Source: Bifidobacterium breve (GTDB taxonomy: Bacteria > Actinomycetota > Actinomycetes > Nanopelagicales > Nanopelagicaceae). From it: a DNA stretch of 64,000 bases. The notes beneath the pieces are model-generated. The model worked only from the letters and a program-made list of their open reading frames with translations, was not told the DNA's origin and searched no databases. The position numbers were made by a program, and so were the translations under genes. Where the stretch lies: positions 62,001-126,000 of the forward strand of contig CAMDBB010000001.1 of assembly GCA_945889195.1 (NCBI GenBank), read 5' to 3'. Positions 1 through 10,172 of the stretch are shown here, one piece after another (position 1 is the stretch's first letter; every line of letters begins with the position of its first letter).

Positions 1-615
1 AATGACCACTAGTGATGCGCCCGCTGCGATGGCATCTCGTGGCGTCATGGTTCGCTTCTGATCATCTGTGCCGACCTCAGATAGCGGTCTTACTCCCGGT
101 GTGATGATTAAGGTTTCATCGCCCACGGCAGAGCGAATCGCCGAGATTTCAAGTGGGGAGCAGACGATCGCCTTCGCCCCAGAATCCACAGACATCTTCG
201 CGAGTGCGACTGCGCTCTCAAGGGCTGCATTTGCAAAACCAATTTGAAAGAGATCCTCTTCAGATAGCGAAGTCAGAATTGTTACAGCGGTCACCTTTGA
301 ATTCGGAAGCGCCTCAACAGCTGCCTTTACCATCGAAGCTCCACCTGAAGCATGAACGGTGAGAAAGGTAGGTGCTAAATCTGCAATAGCTCGCGCAGCG
401 CCAGCAACAGTGTGTGGAATGTCGTGTAGTTTGAGATCCACAAAAATATCCGCATCAGTCTCGTTCTTAATGGCGCGAACACCCTGGTGGCCAAAGGTGA
501 GAAAGAATTCAAGGCCCAATTTATAGACGCTTACCGAACTCTGAGTTGCGCTTACCCAACGCTTTGCAATCTCAAGATCGGGGGTATCAACGGCTAAAAC
601 TATGGGAGCTTTCAT
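1..615 (-). CDS. pyrF: Orotidine-5'-phosphate decarboxylase, partial (C-terminus outside window)
   Basis: Decarboxylates OMP to UMP, the last step of de novo pyrimidine synthesis, in the cytoplasm. The track omits it because it runs off the window edge, but translating down from the ATG at 615 gives 205 uninterrupted codons starting MKAPIVLAVDTPD. The catalytic Asp-Lys-Asp charge network is visible as VDLKLHDIPHT, and the frame ends at ASLVVI, just before the expected phosphate-binding GRPI loop, so roughly 25-30 residues are missing. This is the short E. coli/Bacillus-type enzyme, not the longer type with a DAKRGD motif that I associate with mycobacteria. The ATG overlaps the pyrD stop as ATGA, so it is the last visible gene of the pyr operon. 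Confidence 0.93.
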   Translation of the reverse strand, partial: MKAPIVLAVDTPDLEIAKRWVSATQSSVSVYKLGLEFFLTFGHQGVRAIKNETDADIFVDLKLHDIPHTVAGAARAIADLAPTFLTVHASGGASMVKAAVEALPNSKVTAVTILTSLSEEDLFQIGFANAALESAVALAKMSVDSGAKAIVCSPLEISAIRSAVGDETLIITPGVRPLSEVGTDDQKRTMTPRDAIAAGASLVVI

Positions 616-1553
616 GGGCCTTCCTCTCGATGAGCATAACCAACTGCTTGTGAAAGGGTTGCAAATCCGCGAGCAGCAAGCAAGGTCTGCAACTCATCTC
701 GGATCTGGATAAGAGCTGTTGGATTTCCAAAACTTGCAGTCCCCACTGAGACACCTGATGCGCCAGCAAGAATGAGTTCGAGAGCGTCGCGTCCGGTAGA
801 AACTCCGCCCATACCTAGTATCGGAACCTGCGGAAGCGCTGCATGTACCTGATAGATCGCACGGACTGCTACCGGTTTAATGGCAGGACCTGAGAGTCCA
901 CCAGTTTTTCCACCAAGATGTGGTCTCATCGAGTCAATGTTGATGACCATTCCAAGAACAGTATTAATCAGCGCTAGCGCATCAGCTCCCGCATCAACTA
1001 CCCCACGAGCAATAGCCGGTAGATCTGTGACGTCGGGAGAAAGTTTTGCGATGATCGGCAGTTCGCCACCAATAGTCTTTCGTACGCCATCAATCACGCG
1101 ACGAGATGCATCCGGGTCGCAGGCGAAGACTAGACCGCGATTTTCAACATTGGGACAGCTGATGTTCACTTCAACTGCGCTAATTCCAGAGATTGATCGT
1201 AACTTGCGAGCCAGAGTTGAATACTCTTCAATTGTTTCACCAGCAATTGAGACAATCACGCGTGCTTTCTGTTCTAGTAACCAAGGAACATCATTGGCTA
1301 GAAAGGCATCTATTCCAGGGCCTTGTAGCCCGATTGAGTTGAGCATTCCTGATGGAGTCTCGGCCATACGCGGTGTCGGACGACCGTGACGTGGCTTGGT
1401 CATCACCGATTTAGTGACAACTGCGCCGATATCTTTCAGAGGAAAGAACTGAGCGAGCTCTTTACCGCTACTTGCGCAACCACTTGCTGTAAAAATGGGA
1501 GATGGAAACCAAGCATTTCCAAGGGTTGTAGACATATCTACTGGCATCGTCAT
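612..1553 (-). CDS. pyrD: Dihydroorotate dehydrogenase, class 1B catalytic subunit
   Basis: Oxidises dihydroorotate to orotate using FMN. In class 1B enzymes electrons leave through the PyrK partner to NAD+. The TIM-barrel protein (313 aa) carries NISCPN near residue 130, whose Cys is the catalytic base of class 1 enzymes (class 2 uses Ser). GMGGVSTGRDALE near the C-terminus is the phosphate-binding loop for FMN. The track start (1586) lies inside pyrK; the ATG at 1553 forms an ATGA overlap with the pyrK stop and gives MTMPVDMSTTLG, a normal class 1 beginning, so I prefer it. Adjacent pyrK makes the class 1B assignment firm. A soluble NAD-linked enzyme is unusual compared with the quinone-linked class 2 enzyme common in Actinobacteria (family knowledge). 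Confidence 0.93.
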   Translation of the reverse strand: MTMPVDMSTTLGNAWFPSPIFTASGCASSGKELAQFFPLKDIGAVVTKSVMTKPRHGRPTPRMAETPSGMLNSIGLQGPGIDAFLANDVPWLLEQKARVIVSIAGETIEEYSTLARKLRSISGISAVEVNISCPNVENRGLVFACDPDASRRVIDGVRKTIGGELPIIAKLSPDVTDLPAIARGVVDAGADALALINTVLGMVINIDSMRPHLGGKTGGLSGPAIKPVAVRAIYQVHAALPQVPILGMGGVSTGRDALELILAGASGVSVGTASFGNPTALIQIRDELQTLLAARGFATLSQAVGYAHREEGP

Positions 1554-2395
1554 AGTGAATCTGGAACCTTTCCAACCAAGTCCCAACGAACACTTGATCC
1601 ATCCATCACTGGCCCATCAATGCACGAGCGCAGCATCGACGTTGTTCCATCAGCTTTTGTCACAGGCAGAACACACGTCATGCAGATACCAATCCCGCAG
1701 GCCATCGATTCCTCAACCGCACATTGGTGAATGACCTCTGTTGCTGAAACCAACTCAGTGATTGCCTGCAACATACCCATCGGACCGCACGAGTAGATAA
1801 CATCAATGTTTCGGTTTTCAATAATTTCGAGAAGGCTCTGAGTTACTCGCCCGGTCTCCCCCATTGAGCCATCCTCGGTATAGATCTTTAGGGAGTTAAC
1901 TGATCTCTTGCCTTCCATTGGCGCATAAATCTTTGAGCCAACGCTTGCACCCAACAACATATCAACCTTGCATCCGCGAGATTTCAGTAAATCGGCAAGT
2001 CCAAAGAGTGGCGCTGATCCATAACCTCCACCAATCAGAAGCGCATTTATCGGTTCTGTCGGAATCCCAAAGGCGGTTCCAAGCGGTGCGACGATATCCA
2101 ATTCGCTACCCTCACTTTGGGCACAGAGCCACCTACTTCCAGCTCCATGAGGAGCGACGATGAGCTCCATCGTTCCGCCATACTGCGAGCTATCTGAAGT
2201 GCGAGAAATTGCGAATGCGCGACGCAGAATCATCTTTGAGGCATCACCGCCTACAGAGATAGCGACAAAGTTGCCCGGACGACAGCTCTTTACGATATCT
2301 CCAACGTTGAGCAATATCTGGTGGTATGCCCCAACCCGTTTGTTGGAAAGAACTGTGACGATCTGCTGAACCGCACTCTTATTGATAGTTGCCAT
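1550..2395 (-). CDS. pyrK: Dihydroorotate dehydrogenase electron transfer subunit
   Basis: FAD and [2Fe-2S] subunit that passes electrons from the FMN of PyrD to NAD+. About 281 aa, normal for the family. The N-terminal half is a ferredoxin-reductase-like beta-barrel with the FAD-binding RRAFAIS stretch. The middle has the glycine-rich NAD-binding segment LLIGGGYGSAPLFGLAD. The C-terminus has the iron-sulfur Cys cluster: CGIGICMTC followed about 15 residues later by the Cys of SCIDGPV. I chose the ATG at 2395, which overlaps the carB stop as TGATG; the track start at 2410 lies inside carB. The gene sits between carB and pyrD exactly as in the Bacillus pyr operon. Confidence 0.92.
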   Translation of the reverse strand: MATINKSAVQQIVTVLSNKRVGAYHQILLNVGDIVKSCRPGNFVAISVGGDASKMILRRAFAISRTSDSSQYGGTMELIVAPHGAGSRWLCAQSEGSELDIVAPLGTAFGIPTEPINALLIGGGYGSAPLFGLADLLKSRGCKVDMLLGASVGSKIYAPMEGKRSVNSLKIYTEDGSMGETGRVTQSLLEIIENRNIDVIYSCGPMGMLQAITELVSATEVIHQCAVEESMACGIGICMTCVLPVTKADGTTSMLRSCIDGPVMDGSSVRWDLVGKVPDSL

Positions 2396-5300
2396 CACTG
2401 TGCGAGCCACTCTTGGATAGGCGCAACAGTGAGCTCATTGCTTTGTAGTGATTTGATTCCCTCTACTGCAGCGCTAAAGCCTGCTGTGGTTGTAATAATC
2501 GGAATAGATCTCTGTACTGCAGCAGTTCGAATCGCCCAACCATCAGCGCGAGTACCACGACCCACTGGAGTATTAATCACCAGGTCAATATCCCCCGCAT
2601 TTAGCATTTCGACAATGGTTTTCTCGCCCATCGGGCCAGTTCCTTGCGAGTTCTTACGTACTGGGACTGTCTCAATGCCATGTCCACGTAAGAAGTTCGA
2701 CGTTCCATCCGTTGCAATCAGATGAAAGCCCAATTGAGCTAAGCCCTTTGCTGGAGCAATACCTGAGCTCTTATCTTTATCGGCTAGTGAAATAAAGACC
2801 GTTCCTGTCTTAGGCAAGGGACCAAATGAACTTATCTGCGACTTTGCATAAGCTGCACCGAAAGAGGATGCGATACCCATTACTTCGCCAGTGGATCTCA
2901 TCTCAGGACCAAGAACTGCATCTACTCCGCGGCCATCGGCGCGACGGAAACGATTCCACGGAAGAACTGCCTCTTTCACACTAATACCCTTGGCAATTGC
3001 ATCACCTTGCGCAGGCAAAAGACCTTCTTCGCGCAGAGATGCGATAGAACTTCCAAGCGCGATCCGCGCCGCCGCCTTGGCTAAAGGAACACCAGTTGCC
3101 TTACTGACAAAAGGAACGGTTCGCGAGGCGCGTGGATTTGCTTCTAGTACGTAGAGAACAGAGTCAGCCATTGCAAATTGAATATTGATAAGCCCTGAAA
3201 CTCCGACGCCTTGGGCAATTTTGAGAGTTGCTTCGCGAATCTTGCTTCGCTGATCATCGCTGATTGTCATAGCCGGCAAGACGCAAGCGCTATCACCAGA
3301 GTGAATACCCGCCTCTTCAATATGCTCCATGATTCCACCAAGAAAGAGTTCTTCGCCATCGTAGAGCGCATCAACATCTAACTCGATAGCGCTATCTAAG
3401 AATCTATCAACGAGCACTGGATGATCGGGAGTGATATCGGTAGCGCGAGAGATGAAGCCAGATAGCGCTGCATCGTCGTAGACAATCTCCATTCCACGCC
3501 CACCCAGAACAAAGCTAGGACGAACCAATACTGGATATCCAATACGTGCTGCAATTTCTAACGCTTCCAATTGGGAAGCAGCCATTCCAAATTCTGGCGC
3601 TGTCAGACCTTGCTCTGCAAGAACTCGCCCAAAGGCGCCGCGCTCTTCGGCGAGATTAATCGCATCAGGGCTTGTTCCTAGAATTGTTACCCCTGCGGCC
3701 TTTAATCCGGCAGCTAAACCAAGTGGAGTCTGTCCGCCAAGTTGAGTGATGACTCCAAGGACAGGTCCCGCCTGTGTTTCGGCATAGACAACTTCGAGGA
3801 CATCTTCCAATGTGAGTGGTTCAAAGTACAAGCGATCGCTTGTGTCGTAGTCGGTGGAGACAGTCTCGGGATTGCAGTTGACCATAATTGTTTCAAACCC
3901 TGCAGCCCTGAGGGTGAATGAGGCATGCACACACGAATAATCGAATTCAATTCCCTGGCCAATTCGATTTGGGCCACTTCCAAGAATAATCACCGCCGGT
4001 TTTGTACGACTGCGAACTTCACTCTCTTCCTCGTAACTCGAGTAGTGATAGGGAGTAAATGCTTCAAATTCAGCAGCGCAGGTATCTACAGTTTTATAGA
4101 CGGGTCTAATCGCTAAATGATGACGTAATTTACGGACATCATCTTCGGTCGATGAGCGTAAGATCGCAATCTGCTGATCAGAGAAACCATGTTCCTTCGC
4201 TATCTTGAGGGTAGGCGCGTCAAGCTCAACGGCATCACGAATATCGCGAGCTTGATCGTTAATCATCTCTAGTTGCTTTAAGAACCAGCGATCGATTTTG
4301 GTTGATGAATAGATATCCTCGATAGATGCGCCAGCCCACATGGCCTTCTGTACCTGTTGCAAGCGGTACTCAGTCGGCATCTTCATCGATTCCAAGAGCA
4401 GTTCTCGCTCTTGAACAGTAACTTCTGATGGGAAGGTAAATATCGCTTCCTTGCGCTCGAGTGATCGCAGCGCCTTCATGAGAGCCTCTCCGAAGGAACG
4501 GCCAATAGCCATCGCTTCACCGACAGACTTCATCGTTGTCGTAAGTCGCGGGTCGGCATCCTGGAATTTCTCAAAGGCAAAACGAGGAACCTTGACGACT
4601 ATGTAATCCAGAGTTGGCTCAAATGATGCCGGGGTTACCTGTGTAATGTCGTTCTTGATCTCATCAAGTGTGTAACCGATAGCGAGCTTTGTCGCGATTT
4701 TTGCAATAGGAAATCCAGTCGCCTTTGATGCCAGCGCAGAGGAGCGAGAGACGCGAGGGTTCATCTCAATCACGATAATGCGACCATTGTCAGGGTTGAC
4801 TGCAAATTGAATATTGCAGCCACCGGTATCAACGCCCACTTCACGAATAATTGAAATTGATAGGTCTCGCAGCTTTTGATACTCAACATCTGTCAGCGTA
4901 AGCGCTGGTGCAACGGTGATGGAATCCCCCGTATGAACACCCATGGGATCGATATTCTCAATGCTGCAGACAATCACCACGTTATCTGACTTATCTCGCA
5001 TTACTTCAAGTTCGTACTCTTTCCAGCCAATGATTGATTCTTCAATCAGTACCTCGGACGTTGGGCTATGGCGCAGACCAGCCCCTGCTATCTGTCTGAG
5101 GGTCTCTTCATCGAAGGCGATTCCAGAACCCAGGCCACCCATAGTGAAAGATGGACGAATGACTACTGGATAACTCAACGTCGCGGCAGCGCCAAGGACT
5201 TCATCCATGGTGTGACAGATGATTGAGCGAGCCGATTCGCCACCAATTTTTTCAACAATATTGCGGAAGAGCTCTCGATTCTCTCCGCGCTCAATCGCAT

Positions 5301-5661
5301 CAACATCTGCACCGATAAGTTTAACGTTGTAGCGATCAAGAGTGCCCGCCTTAAAAAGACCAATCGCCGCATTGAGCGCAGTCTGACCACCGAGGGTTGC
5401 AAGAACCGCATCTGGACGTTCCTTAGCAATAATCTTCTCGATAAATTCTGGAGTAATCGGTTCGATGTAAGTCGCATCTGCAAACTCTGGGTCCGTCATG
5501 ATCGTCGCTGGATTGGAGTTGACCAGGATTACTCGAATCCCTTCAGCGCGAAGCACCCGACAAGCTTGTGTGCCCGAATAATCAAATTCGCATGCCTGTC
5601 CAATGACTATTGGACCAGAACCAATAACTAGAACGCTCTTTATCGACGCATCGCGTGGCAT
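2395..5661 (-). CDS. carB: Carbamoyl-phosphate synthase large subunit
   Basis: Makes carbamoyl phosphate from ammonia (delivered by CarA), bicarbonate and two ATP, supplying both pyrimidine and arginine synthesis. At 1088 aa it is full length. Two homologous ATP-grasp halves are visible, each opening with a PreATP-grasp signature ([18 protein letters not shown] near residue 12, and [17 protein letters not shown] in the second half). Each half also has an MNPR/ANPRASR motif. An MGS-like allosteric domain follows at the end ([13 protein letters not shown] onward), with TDGTSNFL and NTPVGRG motifs. The ATG at 5661 overlaps the carA stop as TAATG, indicating translational coupling. Confidence 0.97.
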   Translation of the reverse strand: MPRDASIKSVLVIGSGPIVIGQACEFDYSGTQACRVLRAEGIRVILVNSNPATIMTDPEFADATYIEPITPEFIEKIIAKERPDAVLATLGGQTALNAAIGLFKAGTLDRYNVKLIGADVDAIERGENRELFRNIVEKIGGESARSIICHTMDEVLGAAATLSYPVVIRPSFTMGGLGSGIAFDEETLRQIAGAGLRHSPTSEVLIEESIIGWKEYELEVMRDKSDNVVIVCSIENIDPMGVHTGDSITVAPALTLTDVEYQKLRDLSISIIREVGVDTGGCNIQFAVNPDNGRIIVIEMNPRVSRSSALASKATGFPIAKIATKLAIGYTLDEIKNDITQVTPASFEPTLDYIVVKVPRFAFEKFQDADPRLTTTMKSVGEAMAIGRSFGEALMKALRSLERKEAIFTFPSEVTVQERELLLESMKMPTEYRLQQVQKAMWAGASIEDIYSSTKIDRWFLKQLEMINDQARDIRDAVELDAPTLKIAKEHGFSDQQIAILRSSTEDDVRKLRHHLAIRPVYKTVDTCAAEFEAFTPYHYSSYEEESEVRSRTKPAVIILGSGPNRIGQGIEFDYSCVHASFTLRAAGFETIMVNCNPETVSTDYDTSDRLYFEPLTLEDVLEVVYAETQAGPVLGVITQLGGQTPLGLAAGLKAAGVTILGTSPDAINLAEERGAFGRVLAEQGLTAPEFGMAASQLEALEIAARIGYPVLVRPSFVLGGRGMEIVYDDAALSGFISRATDITPDHPVLVDRFLDSAIELDVDALYDGEELFLGGIMEHIEEAGIHSGDSACVLPAMTISDDQRSKIREATLKIAQGVGVSGLINIQFAMADSVLYVLEANPRASRTVPFVSKATGVPLAKAAARIALGSSIASLREEGLLPAQGDAIAKGISVKEAVLPWNRFRRADGRGVDAVLGPEMRSTGEVMGIASSFGAAYAKSQISSFGPLPKTGTVFISLADKDKSSGIAPAKGLAQLGFHLIATDGTSNFLRGHGIETVPVRKNSQGTGPMGEKTIVEMLNAGDIDLVINTPVGRGTRADGWAIRTAAVQRSIPIITTTAGFSAAVEGIKSLQSNELTVAPIQEWLAQ

Positions 5662-6788
5662 TAGTGAGTGGCCACCTTTCTAGGGTATTTCTCCATCACT
5701 TGCACGAAGCGATCAAATAGATATGCGGCATCATGTGGACCTGCAGCAGCTTCCGGGTGATACTGAACGCTAAATGCACCACGTTCTGAAAGTTCCAAGC
5801 CTTCAACCACATCGTCGTTAAGGCAAACGTGAGTCACTTGCCCTGGGCCAAAGACTGTTGTGAAGACGCCTTCTGTTGGAGCCTTTAACGCAAATCCGTG
5901 ATTGTGCGCTGTTATCTCTACTTTTCCTGTTCGCTTATCCATAACAGGTTGATTGATTCCGCGATGACCAAATTGCAACTTGTAGGTTTCAAAACCGAGC
6001 GCTCGTCCGAGTATCTGATGTCCGAAGCAGATTCCAAAAACCGGTACTTCAGCTATCAGAATCTCGCGCACCAAATCAATCGTTGCTGTCATCGTTGCCG
6101 GATCTCCCGGTCCATTGGAGAGAAAGACCCCATCTGGAGAGATCGCTTGGATATCTTCAAAGGTTGAATCAAAGGGCATCACGTGAACTTCGATTCCCCG
6201 CTCTGCCATCGCTCGTGGGGTAGCCCCCTTGATTCCAAGATCTAGCGCCGCAACGGTAAATCGTTTCTGGCCAATCGCTGGAACAACGTAGGTTGATGGG
6301 GTTGAGACATCGGCGCAGAGGTAGGCGCCCGCCATTGCAGGTTGCTTGCGAACCTCAATGACCATCTCTTCTCTAGTTAAGTTTTCTCCAGAGAAGATTC
6401 CAACTCTCATTGCGCCACGATCACGTAAATGGCGTGTAATCGCGCGAGTATCTACTCCCTGGATTCCTACAATTCCTTGCTCAATTAACTCTGCTTCAAG
6501 ATCATTTTCGCTTCGCCAATTACTAGTAAGGGTCGATGGGTTTCGAACAACGAAGCCTGCGACCCAGTACTTCTTTGATTCATTATCGAAGTCATTGACA
6601 CCAGTATTACCGATGTGAGGCGCAGTCATTACGACAACCTGTTTGTGATACGAAGGGTCTGTCAAAGTTTCTTGGTAGCCCGTCATACCAGTTTGAAAAA
6701 CGGCTTCACCAAAGGTCTTACCCATTGCAGCCCACGATCTACCTTCAAAGATCCGGCCATCATCAAGAACGAAGAATGCTTTAGCCAT
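5661..6788 (-). CDS. carA: Carbamoyl-phosphate synthase small subunit (glutaminase)
   Basis: Class I glutamine amidotransferase subunit that hydrolyses glutamine and channels ammonia to CarB. It has 375 aa, the usual length. The N-terminal CarA-specific domain begins [13 protein letters not shown] and contains GMTGYQE. The C-terminal amidotransferase domain shows the nucleophile elbow [10 protein letters not shown] (catalytic Cys) and the His/Glu pair in [19 protein letters not shown] is the oxyanion-site motif. Start ATG at 6788 overlaps the pyrC stop as TAATG. Encoded directly upstream of carB in the pyr operon, so expression is presumably under the same PyrR control. Confidence 0.97.
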   Translation of the reverse strand: MAKAFFVLDDGRIFEGRSWAAMGKTFGEAVFQTGMTGYQETLTDPSYHKQVVVMTAPHIGNTGVNDFDNESKKYWVAGFVVRNPSTLTSNWRSENDLEAELIEQGIVGIQGVDTRAITRHLRDRGAMRVGIFSGENLTREEMVIEVRKQPAMAGAYLCADVSTPSTYVVPAIGQKRFTVAALDLGIKGATPRAMAERGIEVHVMPFDSTFEDIQAISPDGVFLSNGPGDPATMTATIDLVREILIAEVPVFGICFGHQILGRALGFETYKLQFGHRGINQPVMDKRTGKVEITAHNHGFALKAPTEGVFTTVFGPGQVTHVCLNDDVVEGLELSERGAFSVQYHPEAAAGPHDAAYLFDRFVQVMEKYPRKVATH

Positions 6789-8068
6789 TACGCACCAGCC
6801 TTATGAGTGAGGCGTCCATTGAAGAAGGTTGCTTGCACCACCCCAGGAATCTCCATGCCATGGAAGGGAGTATTGCGGCTTCGCGATGCTAGACGGTCGC
6901 GATCCACGCGCCAGAGTTGGGTCGGGTTCATCACAGTGATATGCGCGCGAGCTCCTACTGCCAGATCAGAACCGTGATTCTCGTATCGACCAATTCGAGC
7001 GGGAGCAGAGCTCATCCGATCAGCGACCTGGCTCCAAGTTAACAAACCTGTCTGCACCATAGTCATATTGATAATCGGAAGCGCAGTTTCAAGTCCCAAC
7101 ATTCCGAAGGATGCCTCTTGCCACTCACACTCCTTAGTTTCAGCTGCATGAGGGGCGTGATCGGTAGCAACGATATCTATGATTCCCTCCGCAAGAGCTT
7201 CACGAAGTGCCATCACATCGCTCTCGGTTCTCAGTGGCGGATTGACTTTATAAATTGGATCGTAGCTGCGCGCAAGTTCATCAGTGAGAAGTAAGTGATG
7301 GGGCGTCACTTCTGCGGTGACGTTGATTCCGCGAGATTTGGCCCAGCGGATAATCTCAACGCCACCTCGCGTGGTGACGTGACAGATATGCAGACGAGCC
7401 TGAACATGATCTGCCAATAAGACATCTCGAGCAATGATCGATTCTTCTGCGATAGCTGGCCAACCCTTAAGACCAAGTTGTGATGAAACAAACCCTTCAT
7501 TCATCTGGCTTGCTTGAGTAAGACGCGGTTCCTGCGCATGCTGGGCGATAACTCCATCGAACTTCTTAATATATTCAAGTGCTCGTCGCATGACCAATGG
7601 ATCAAAAACGCAATTGCCATCATCGCTAAATACGCGAACGCGCGCGGCTGAATCAGCCATCGCTCCAATTTCAGCGAGGTGTTCGCCCTGAATTCCTTGG
7701 GTAACAGCACCTATCGGAAAAACATCAACAAGGCCTGCGCTCTGTCCCAATCTGTAAACCTGTTCCACAACACCTGCGGTATCTGCCACCGGTGATGTGT
7801 TTGCCATAGCGCTGATTGCGGTGAATCCACCACGAGCTGCAGCTTGTGACCCTGAGAGAACTGTTTCAGCATCCTCTTTACCTGGCTCACGTAGATGCGT
7901 GTGCAGATCGACGAGTCCTGGAAGAGCGAGCGAACCTGTGAAATCAAACTCCGTCGCTCCGTCGCTCTTAAGGCTCTTGCCGATCGCTGTGATCGTTTCG
8001 TTCTCAATAGCGATATCTGAAACTACGCCAGAGACCTCGACGTTCTTAATGAGATATTTAGTGGTCAT
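6788..8068 (-). CDS. pyrC: Dihydroorotase (class I)
   Basis: Cyclises N-carbamoyl-aspartate to dihydroorotate, step three of pyrimidine synthesis. A 426-aa amidohydrolase with the first metal site [10 protein letters not shown] (HxH plus Arg substrate contact) around residue 55. FSDDGNC, QHAQE and [10 protein letters not shown] (further metal-ligand His) follow. The catalytic ATDHAPH is near residue 300. This is the Bacillus-type class I enzyme. The start ATG at 8068 overlaps the pyrB stop as ATGA. No extra gene (the mycobacterial pyrC-carA spacer gene) is present between pyrC and carA. Confidence 0.96.
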   Translation of the reverse strand: MTTKYLIKNVEVSGVVSDIAIENETITAIGKSLKSDGATEFDFTGSLALPGLVDLHTHLREPGKEDAETVLSGSQAAARGGFTAISAMANTSPVADTAGVVEQVYRLGQSAGLVDVFPIGAVTQGIQGEHLAEIGAMADSAARVRVFSDDGNCVFDPLVMRRALEYIKKFDGVIAQHAQEPRLTQASQMNEGFVSSQLGLKGWPAIAEESIIARDVLLADHVQARLHICHVTTRGGVEIIRWAKSRGINVTAEVTPHHLLLTDELARSYDPIYKVNPPLRTESDVMALREALAEGIIDIVATDHAPHAAETKECEWQEASFGMLGLETALPIINMTMVQTGLLTWSQVADRMSSAPARIGRYENHGSDLAVGARAHITVMNPTQLWRVDRDRLASRSRNTPFHGMEIPGVVQATFFNGRLTHKAGA

Positions 8069-9015
8069 GCAATTACACCTTCACCTTCTGGAACGCCGGC
8101 TAAGAGCAGATAGAGAATCGCCATGCGCACGCTGACGCCATTGGTCACCTGTTCAACAATCACCGAACGAGCGCTATCGGCGCTGTCAGCAGTGATTTCC
8201 AGTCCTCGATTCATAGGACCTGGGTGCATCACAATCGCTGTCGGCTTCATTCGTCGCAATCGATCTGAGTTGAGCCCAAAGTAACGCGAGTATTCGCGAG
8301 CATTGGGAAAGAACATTTCTGACATTCGCTCTAGTTGAATGCGTAACATCATCACCGCATCAACGCTCTCAATTACCGAATCGAAATCATATGAAACAGT
8401 CACTGGCCACGATTCAATACCTACCGGAAGCAAGGTTGGTGGTGCGACCAAAGTAACCTTTGCTCCCAATTTAGTAAGCAGCAAGACATTTGAGCGAGCA
8501 ACGCGTGAGTGCAGAACATCTCCAACAATTGCGATATGAAGTCCAGCTAAATCCTCTCCCCCATGAACTAAATGGCGTCGGATCGTAAAGGCATCAAGAA
8601 GCGCTTGGCTCGGATGTTCGTGAGTGCCATCGCCTGCATTAATTACTGCACCCGACATCCATTGGCTTTCGGCCAGGCGCGCTGCGGCACCAGATGCGCT
8701 ATGGCGAATGATGACTGCATCAGCTCCCATCGCTTGAAGGGTTTGAGCTGTATCTTTGAGAGATTCGCCTTTGCTGACACTTGAACCTTTGGCAGAGAAG
8801 TTGATGACATCTGCAGATAAACGCTTGGCTGCAGCTTCAAATGAAATTCTTGTACGCGTTGAATCCTCAGCGAAGAGATTGACAATGGTTCGACCGCGTA
8901 GCGTTGGAAGCTTCTTCATCGGACCGTCAGAGGCTCGCGCTAGCTCTTCTGCAGTGTTGAGAATGGTGATGGCCTGAGATTTAGATAGATCAGCTATCGA
9001 TAGGAGGTGCTTCAT
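8065..9015 (-). CDS. pyrB: Aspartate carbamoyltransferase catalytic subunit
   Basis: Joins carbamoyl phosphate to aspartate, the committed step of pyrimidine synthesis. 316 aa, full length. The carbamoyl-phosphate binding signature is visible as [16 protein letters not shown] near residues 50-65. KGESLKDT contains the Lys loop, HPSQALLD binds the carbamoyl group, and HPGPMNRG is the late aspartate-side loop. No PyrI regulatory subunit is encoded nearby, and no inactive PyrC partner is seen. The ATG overlaps the pyrR stop by ATGA. Confidence 0.97.
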   Translation of the reverse strand: MKHLLSIADLSKSQAITILNTAEELARASDGPMKKLPTLRGRTIVNLFAEDSTRTRISFEAAAKRLSADVINFSAKGSSVSKGESLKDTAQTLQAMGADAVIIRHSASGAAARLAESQWMSGAVINAGDGTHEHPSQALLDAFTIRRHLVHGGEDLAGLHIAIVGDVLHSRVARSNVLLLTKLGAKVTLVAPPTLLPVGIESWPVTVSYDFDSVIESVDAVMMLRIQLERMSEMFFPNAREYSRYFGLNSDRLRRMKPTAIVMHPGPMNRGLEITADSADSARSVIVEQVTNGVSVRMAILYLLLAGVPEGEGVIA

Positions 9016-9548
9016 TGAGTGGCACCGTCCTCAATCGAGACCAGATCAATTCCATCTAGCTCTGTAAATTGCACCCGGACTACCTGGCTCTGAGAGGTAG
9101 GAAGATTCTTTCCGACATAATCGGCGCGTATAGGAAGCTCGCGATGGCCACGATCTACCAGGACCGCCAATTGCACTGTTTGTGGGCGGCCGATCTCTCC
9201 AAGCGCATCGAGCGCTGCTCTAATGGTTCGACCCGAGAAAAGCACATCGTCAACCAAGACAACGTTGCGACCTTCTACACCTAGCGATGGAATGACCGTC
9301 GGCATCAGCGCTCGAGGTGGTCTCGTCCGCAGGTCATCTCGATGCAGCGTGATATCCAGCGTTCCATGTTGAACCGCACGACCTTCTATCGCTTCGATAT
9401 TGGCAGCGATTCGAGCGGCTAGATGGGCGCCTCGTGTTGGGATACCTAAGAGTGTGATTGATTCCGAACCAGAGTTACGTTCGAGAATCTCGTGGGAAAT
9501 ACGGGTAATAGCGCGGGCCATATCTGGCGCAGGCAAGGCAAGGCTCAT
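9012..9548 (-). CDS. pyrR: Bifunctional pyr operon regulator / uracil phosphoribosyltransferase
   Basis: RNA-binding regulator of pyr genes with a phosphoribosyltransferase fold; it may also salvage uracil to UMP. At 178 aa it has the usual length. The PRPP-binding motif [18 protein letters not shown] is intact near residues 95-112, and the basic stretch [12 protein letters not shown] matches the family. The start ATG at 9548 is preceded by AAGGAG with an 8-nt spacer. A stem-loop matching the PyrR-binding consensus lies 2 nt upstream of that Shine-Dalgarno, so PyrR probably represses its own translation and that of the coupled genes downstream, as reported for Mycobacterium smegmatis PyrR. 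Confidence 0.95.
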   Translation of the reverse strand: MSLALPAPDMARAITRISHEILERNSGSESITLLGIPTRGAHLAARIAANIEAIEGRAVQHGTLDITLHRDDLRTRPPRALMPTVIPSLGVEGRNVVLVDDVLFSGRTIRAALDALGEIGRPQTVQLAVLVDRGHRELPIRADYVGKNLPTSQSQVVRVQFTELDGIDLVSIEDGATQ

Positions 9549-9556
9549 CTGTAAAT

Positions 9557-9581
9557 CTCCTTCCCCGCCTCGCAGGACGGG
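9557..9581 (-). promoter_or_regulatory. PyrR-binding hairpin next to the pyrR Shine-Dalgarno
   Basis: On the minus strand positions 9581 to 9564 read CCCGTCCTGCGAGGCGGG. This folds into a 6-bp stem with a CTGCGA hexaloop. It contains TCCTGCGAGG, an exact fit to the UCCNGNGAGG core with CNGNGA loop that I recall for Bacillus PyrR binding loops. AAGGAG (9562-9557) follows 2 nt later, then 8 nt to ATG. No terminator or T-run is seen between hairpin and start, so translational repression is more likely than attenuation. The motif match is direct; the mechanism is inferred. Confidence 0.75.
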
Positions 9582-9601
9582 TCGTTAAAGGATGCGCGCG
9601 A

Positions 9602-9607
9602 ATAGTA
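9602..9607 (-). promoter_or_regulatory. Possible -10 box of the pyr operon
   Basis: The minus strand reads TACTAT here, a four-of-six match to a sigma-70 -10 box. Transcription would start near 9595 and leave a leader of roughly 45 nt, just enough for the PyrR hairpin and ribosome binding site. I see no convincing -35 box at the right distance, so this is tentative. Confidence 0.3.
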
Positions 9608-9632
9608 CCACTTGAGTTCTACGCCCTGTGGA

Positions 9633-9662
9633 TTGAAGAAGGGGCATGTCTAGATGTAAACC
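9633..9662 (+). promoter_or_regulatory. Probable bldD promoter
   Basis: TTGAAG (9633-9638) and TAAACC (9657-9662) are spaced by 18 bases. The predicted start point lies only about 5-7 nt before the bldD ATG at 9675, and no Shine-Dalgarno is visible, so the transcript may be nearly leaderless, which is common in Actinobacteria. The site shares the 126-bp divergent gap with the pyr promoter. Confidence 0.4.
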
Positions 9663-9674
9663 TAGAGTCGCGCC

Positions 9675-10172
9675 ATGGCTACTGAAATCACCACCACATT
9701 CGTCTCTGAGCGTCTGCGCTCAATCCGTCACGCACAGTCACTCTCCTTGAGCGATGTCGAAAACGCTAGCGATGGTGCAATTAAGGCAGTAGTTCTGGGG
9801 TCGTACGAGCGAGGCTCCCGATCACTCAGCGTCAAGCGCGCAATTCAAATTGCAGATTTCTATGGAGTTCCCGTATCGACGCTCTTCGGGAGTGCGCCCA
9901 CAAAGGGCACCGTTATTACCGGAAGAGTAATCATTGATACTCGGCGGTTAAGAAACCTCTCAGAATCCGGCGCGACACCTGATCGGAGCGCACTTCAGAT
10001 GATTTCTAGGTATATCACGCATATACAAAGCTCCCGCGAAGATTGGAATGGCGAAGTAATCTCGCTGCGCGAGCGAGATATTGAATATGTAGCAATCTGT
10101 CTTGGGTATACATCAAAATCTTTGATGGATTGGCTAGAGAGTCAGAAATTGCTTCTAGCGGTGCGAAGTTAG
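9675..10172 (+). CDS. bldD: BldD-family c-di-GMP-responsive transcriptional regulator
   Basis: DNA-binding repressor; in Streptomyces BldD holds back development when dimerised by tetrameric c-di-GMP. 165 aa, almost the Streptomyces length. Residues 10-71 form the Xre-type helix-turn-helix domain (SERLRSIRHAQSLSLSDVE, then LGSYERGSRSLSVKRA). The C-terminal domain starts near residue 77. It carries RED (121-123), eight residues, then RERD (132-135), an exact fit to the RxD-x8-RxxD c-di-GMP signature. It is the only plus-strand gene between pyrR and the nusB-efp run and overlaps the nusB end by 4 bases. What it regulates in a non-sporulating streamlined bacterium cannot be read from the sequence. 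Confidence 0.88.
   Translation: MATEITTTFVSERLRSIRHAQSLSLSDVENASDGAIKAVVLGSYERGSRSLSVKRAIQIADFYGVPVSTLFGSAPTKGTVITGRVIIDTRRLRNLSESGATPDRSALQMISRYITHIQSSREDWNGEVISLRERDIEYVAICLGYTSKSLMDWLESQKLLLAVRS

Noticed and set aside
880-1389. 169-aa plus-strand ORF opposite pyrD
   Set aside because: Antisense to an intact class 1B dihydroorotate dehydrogenase, with no domain.
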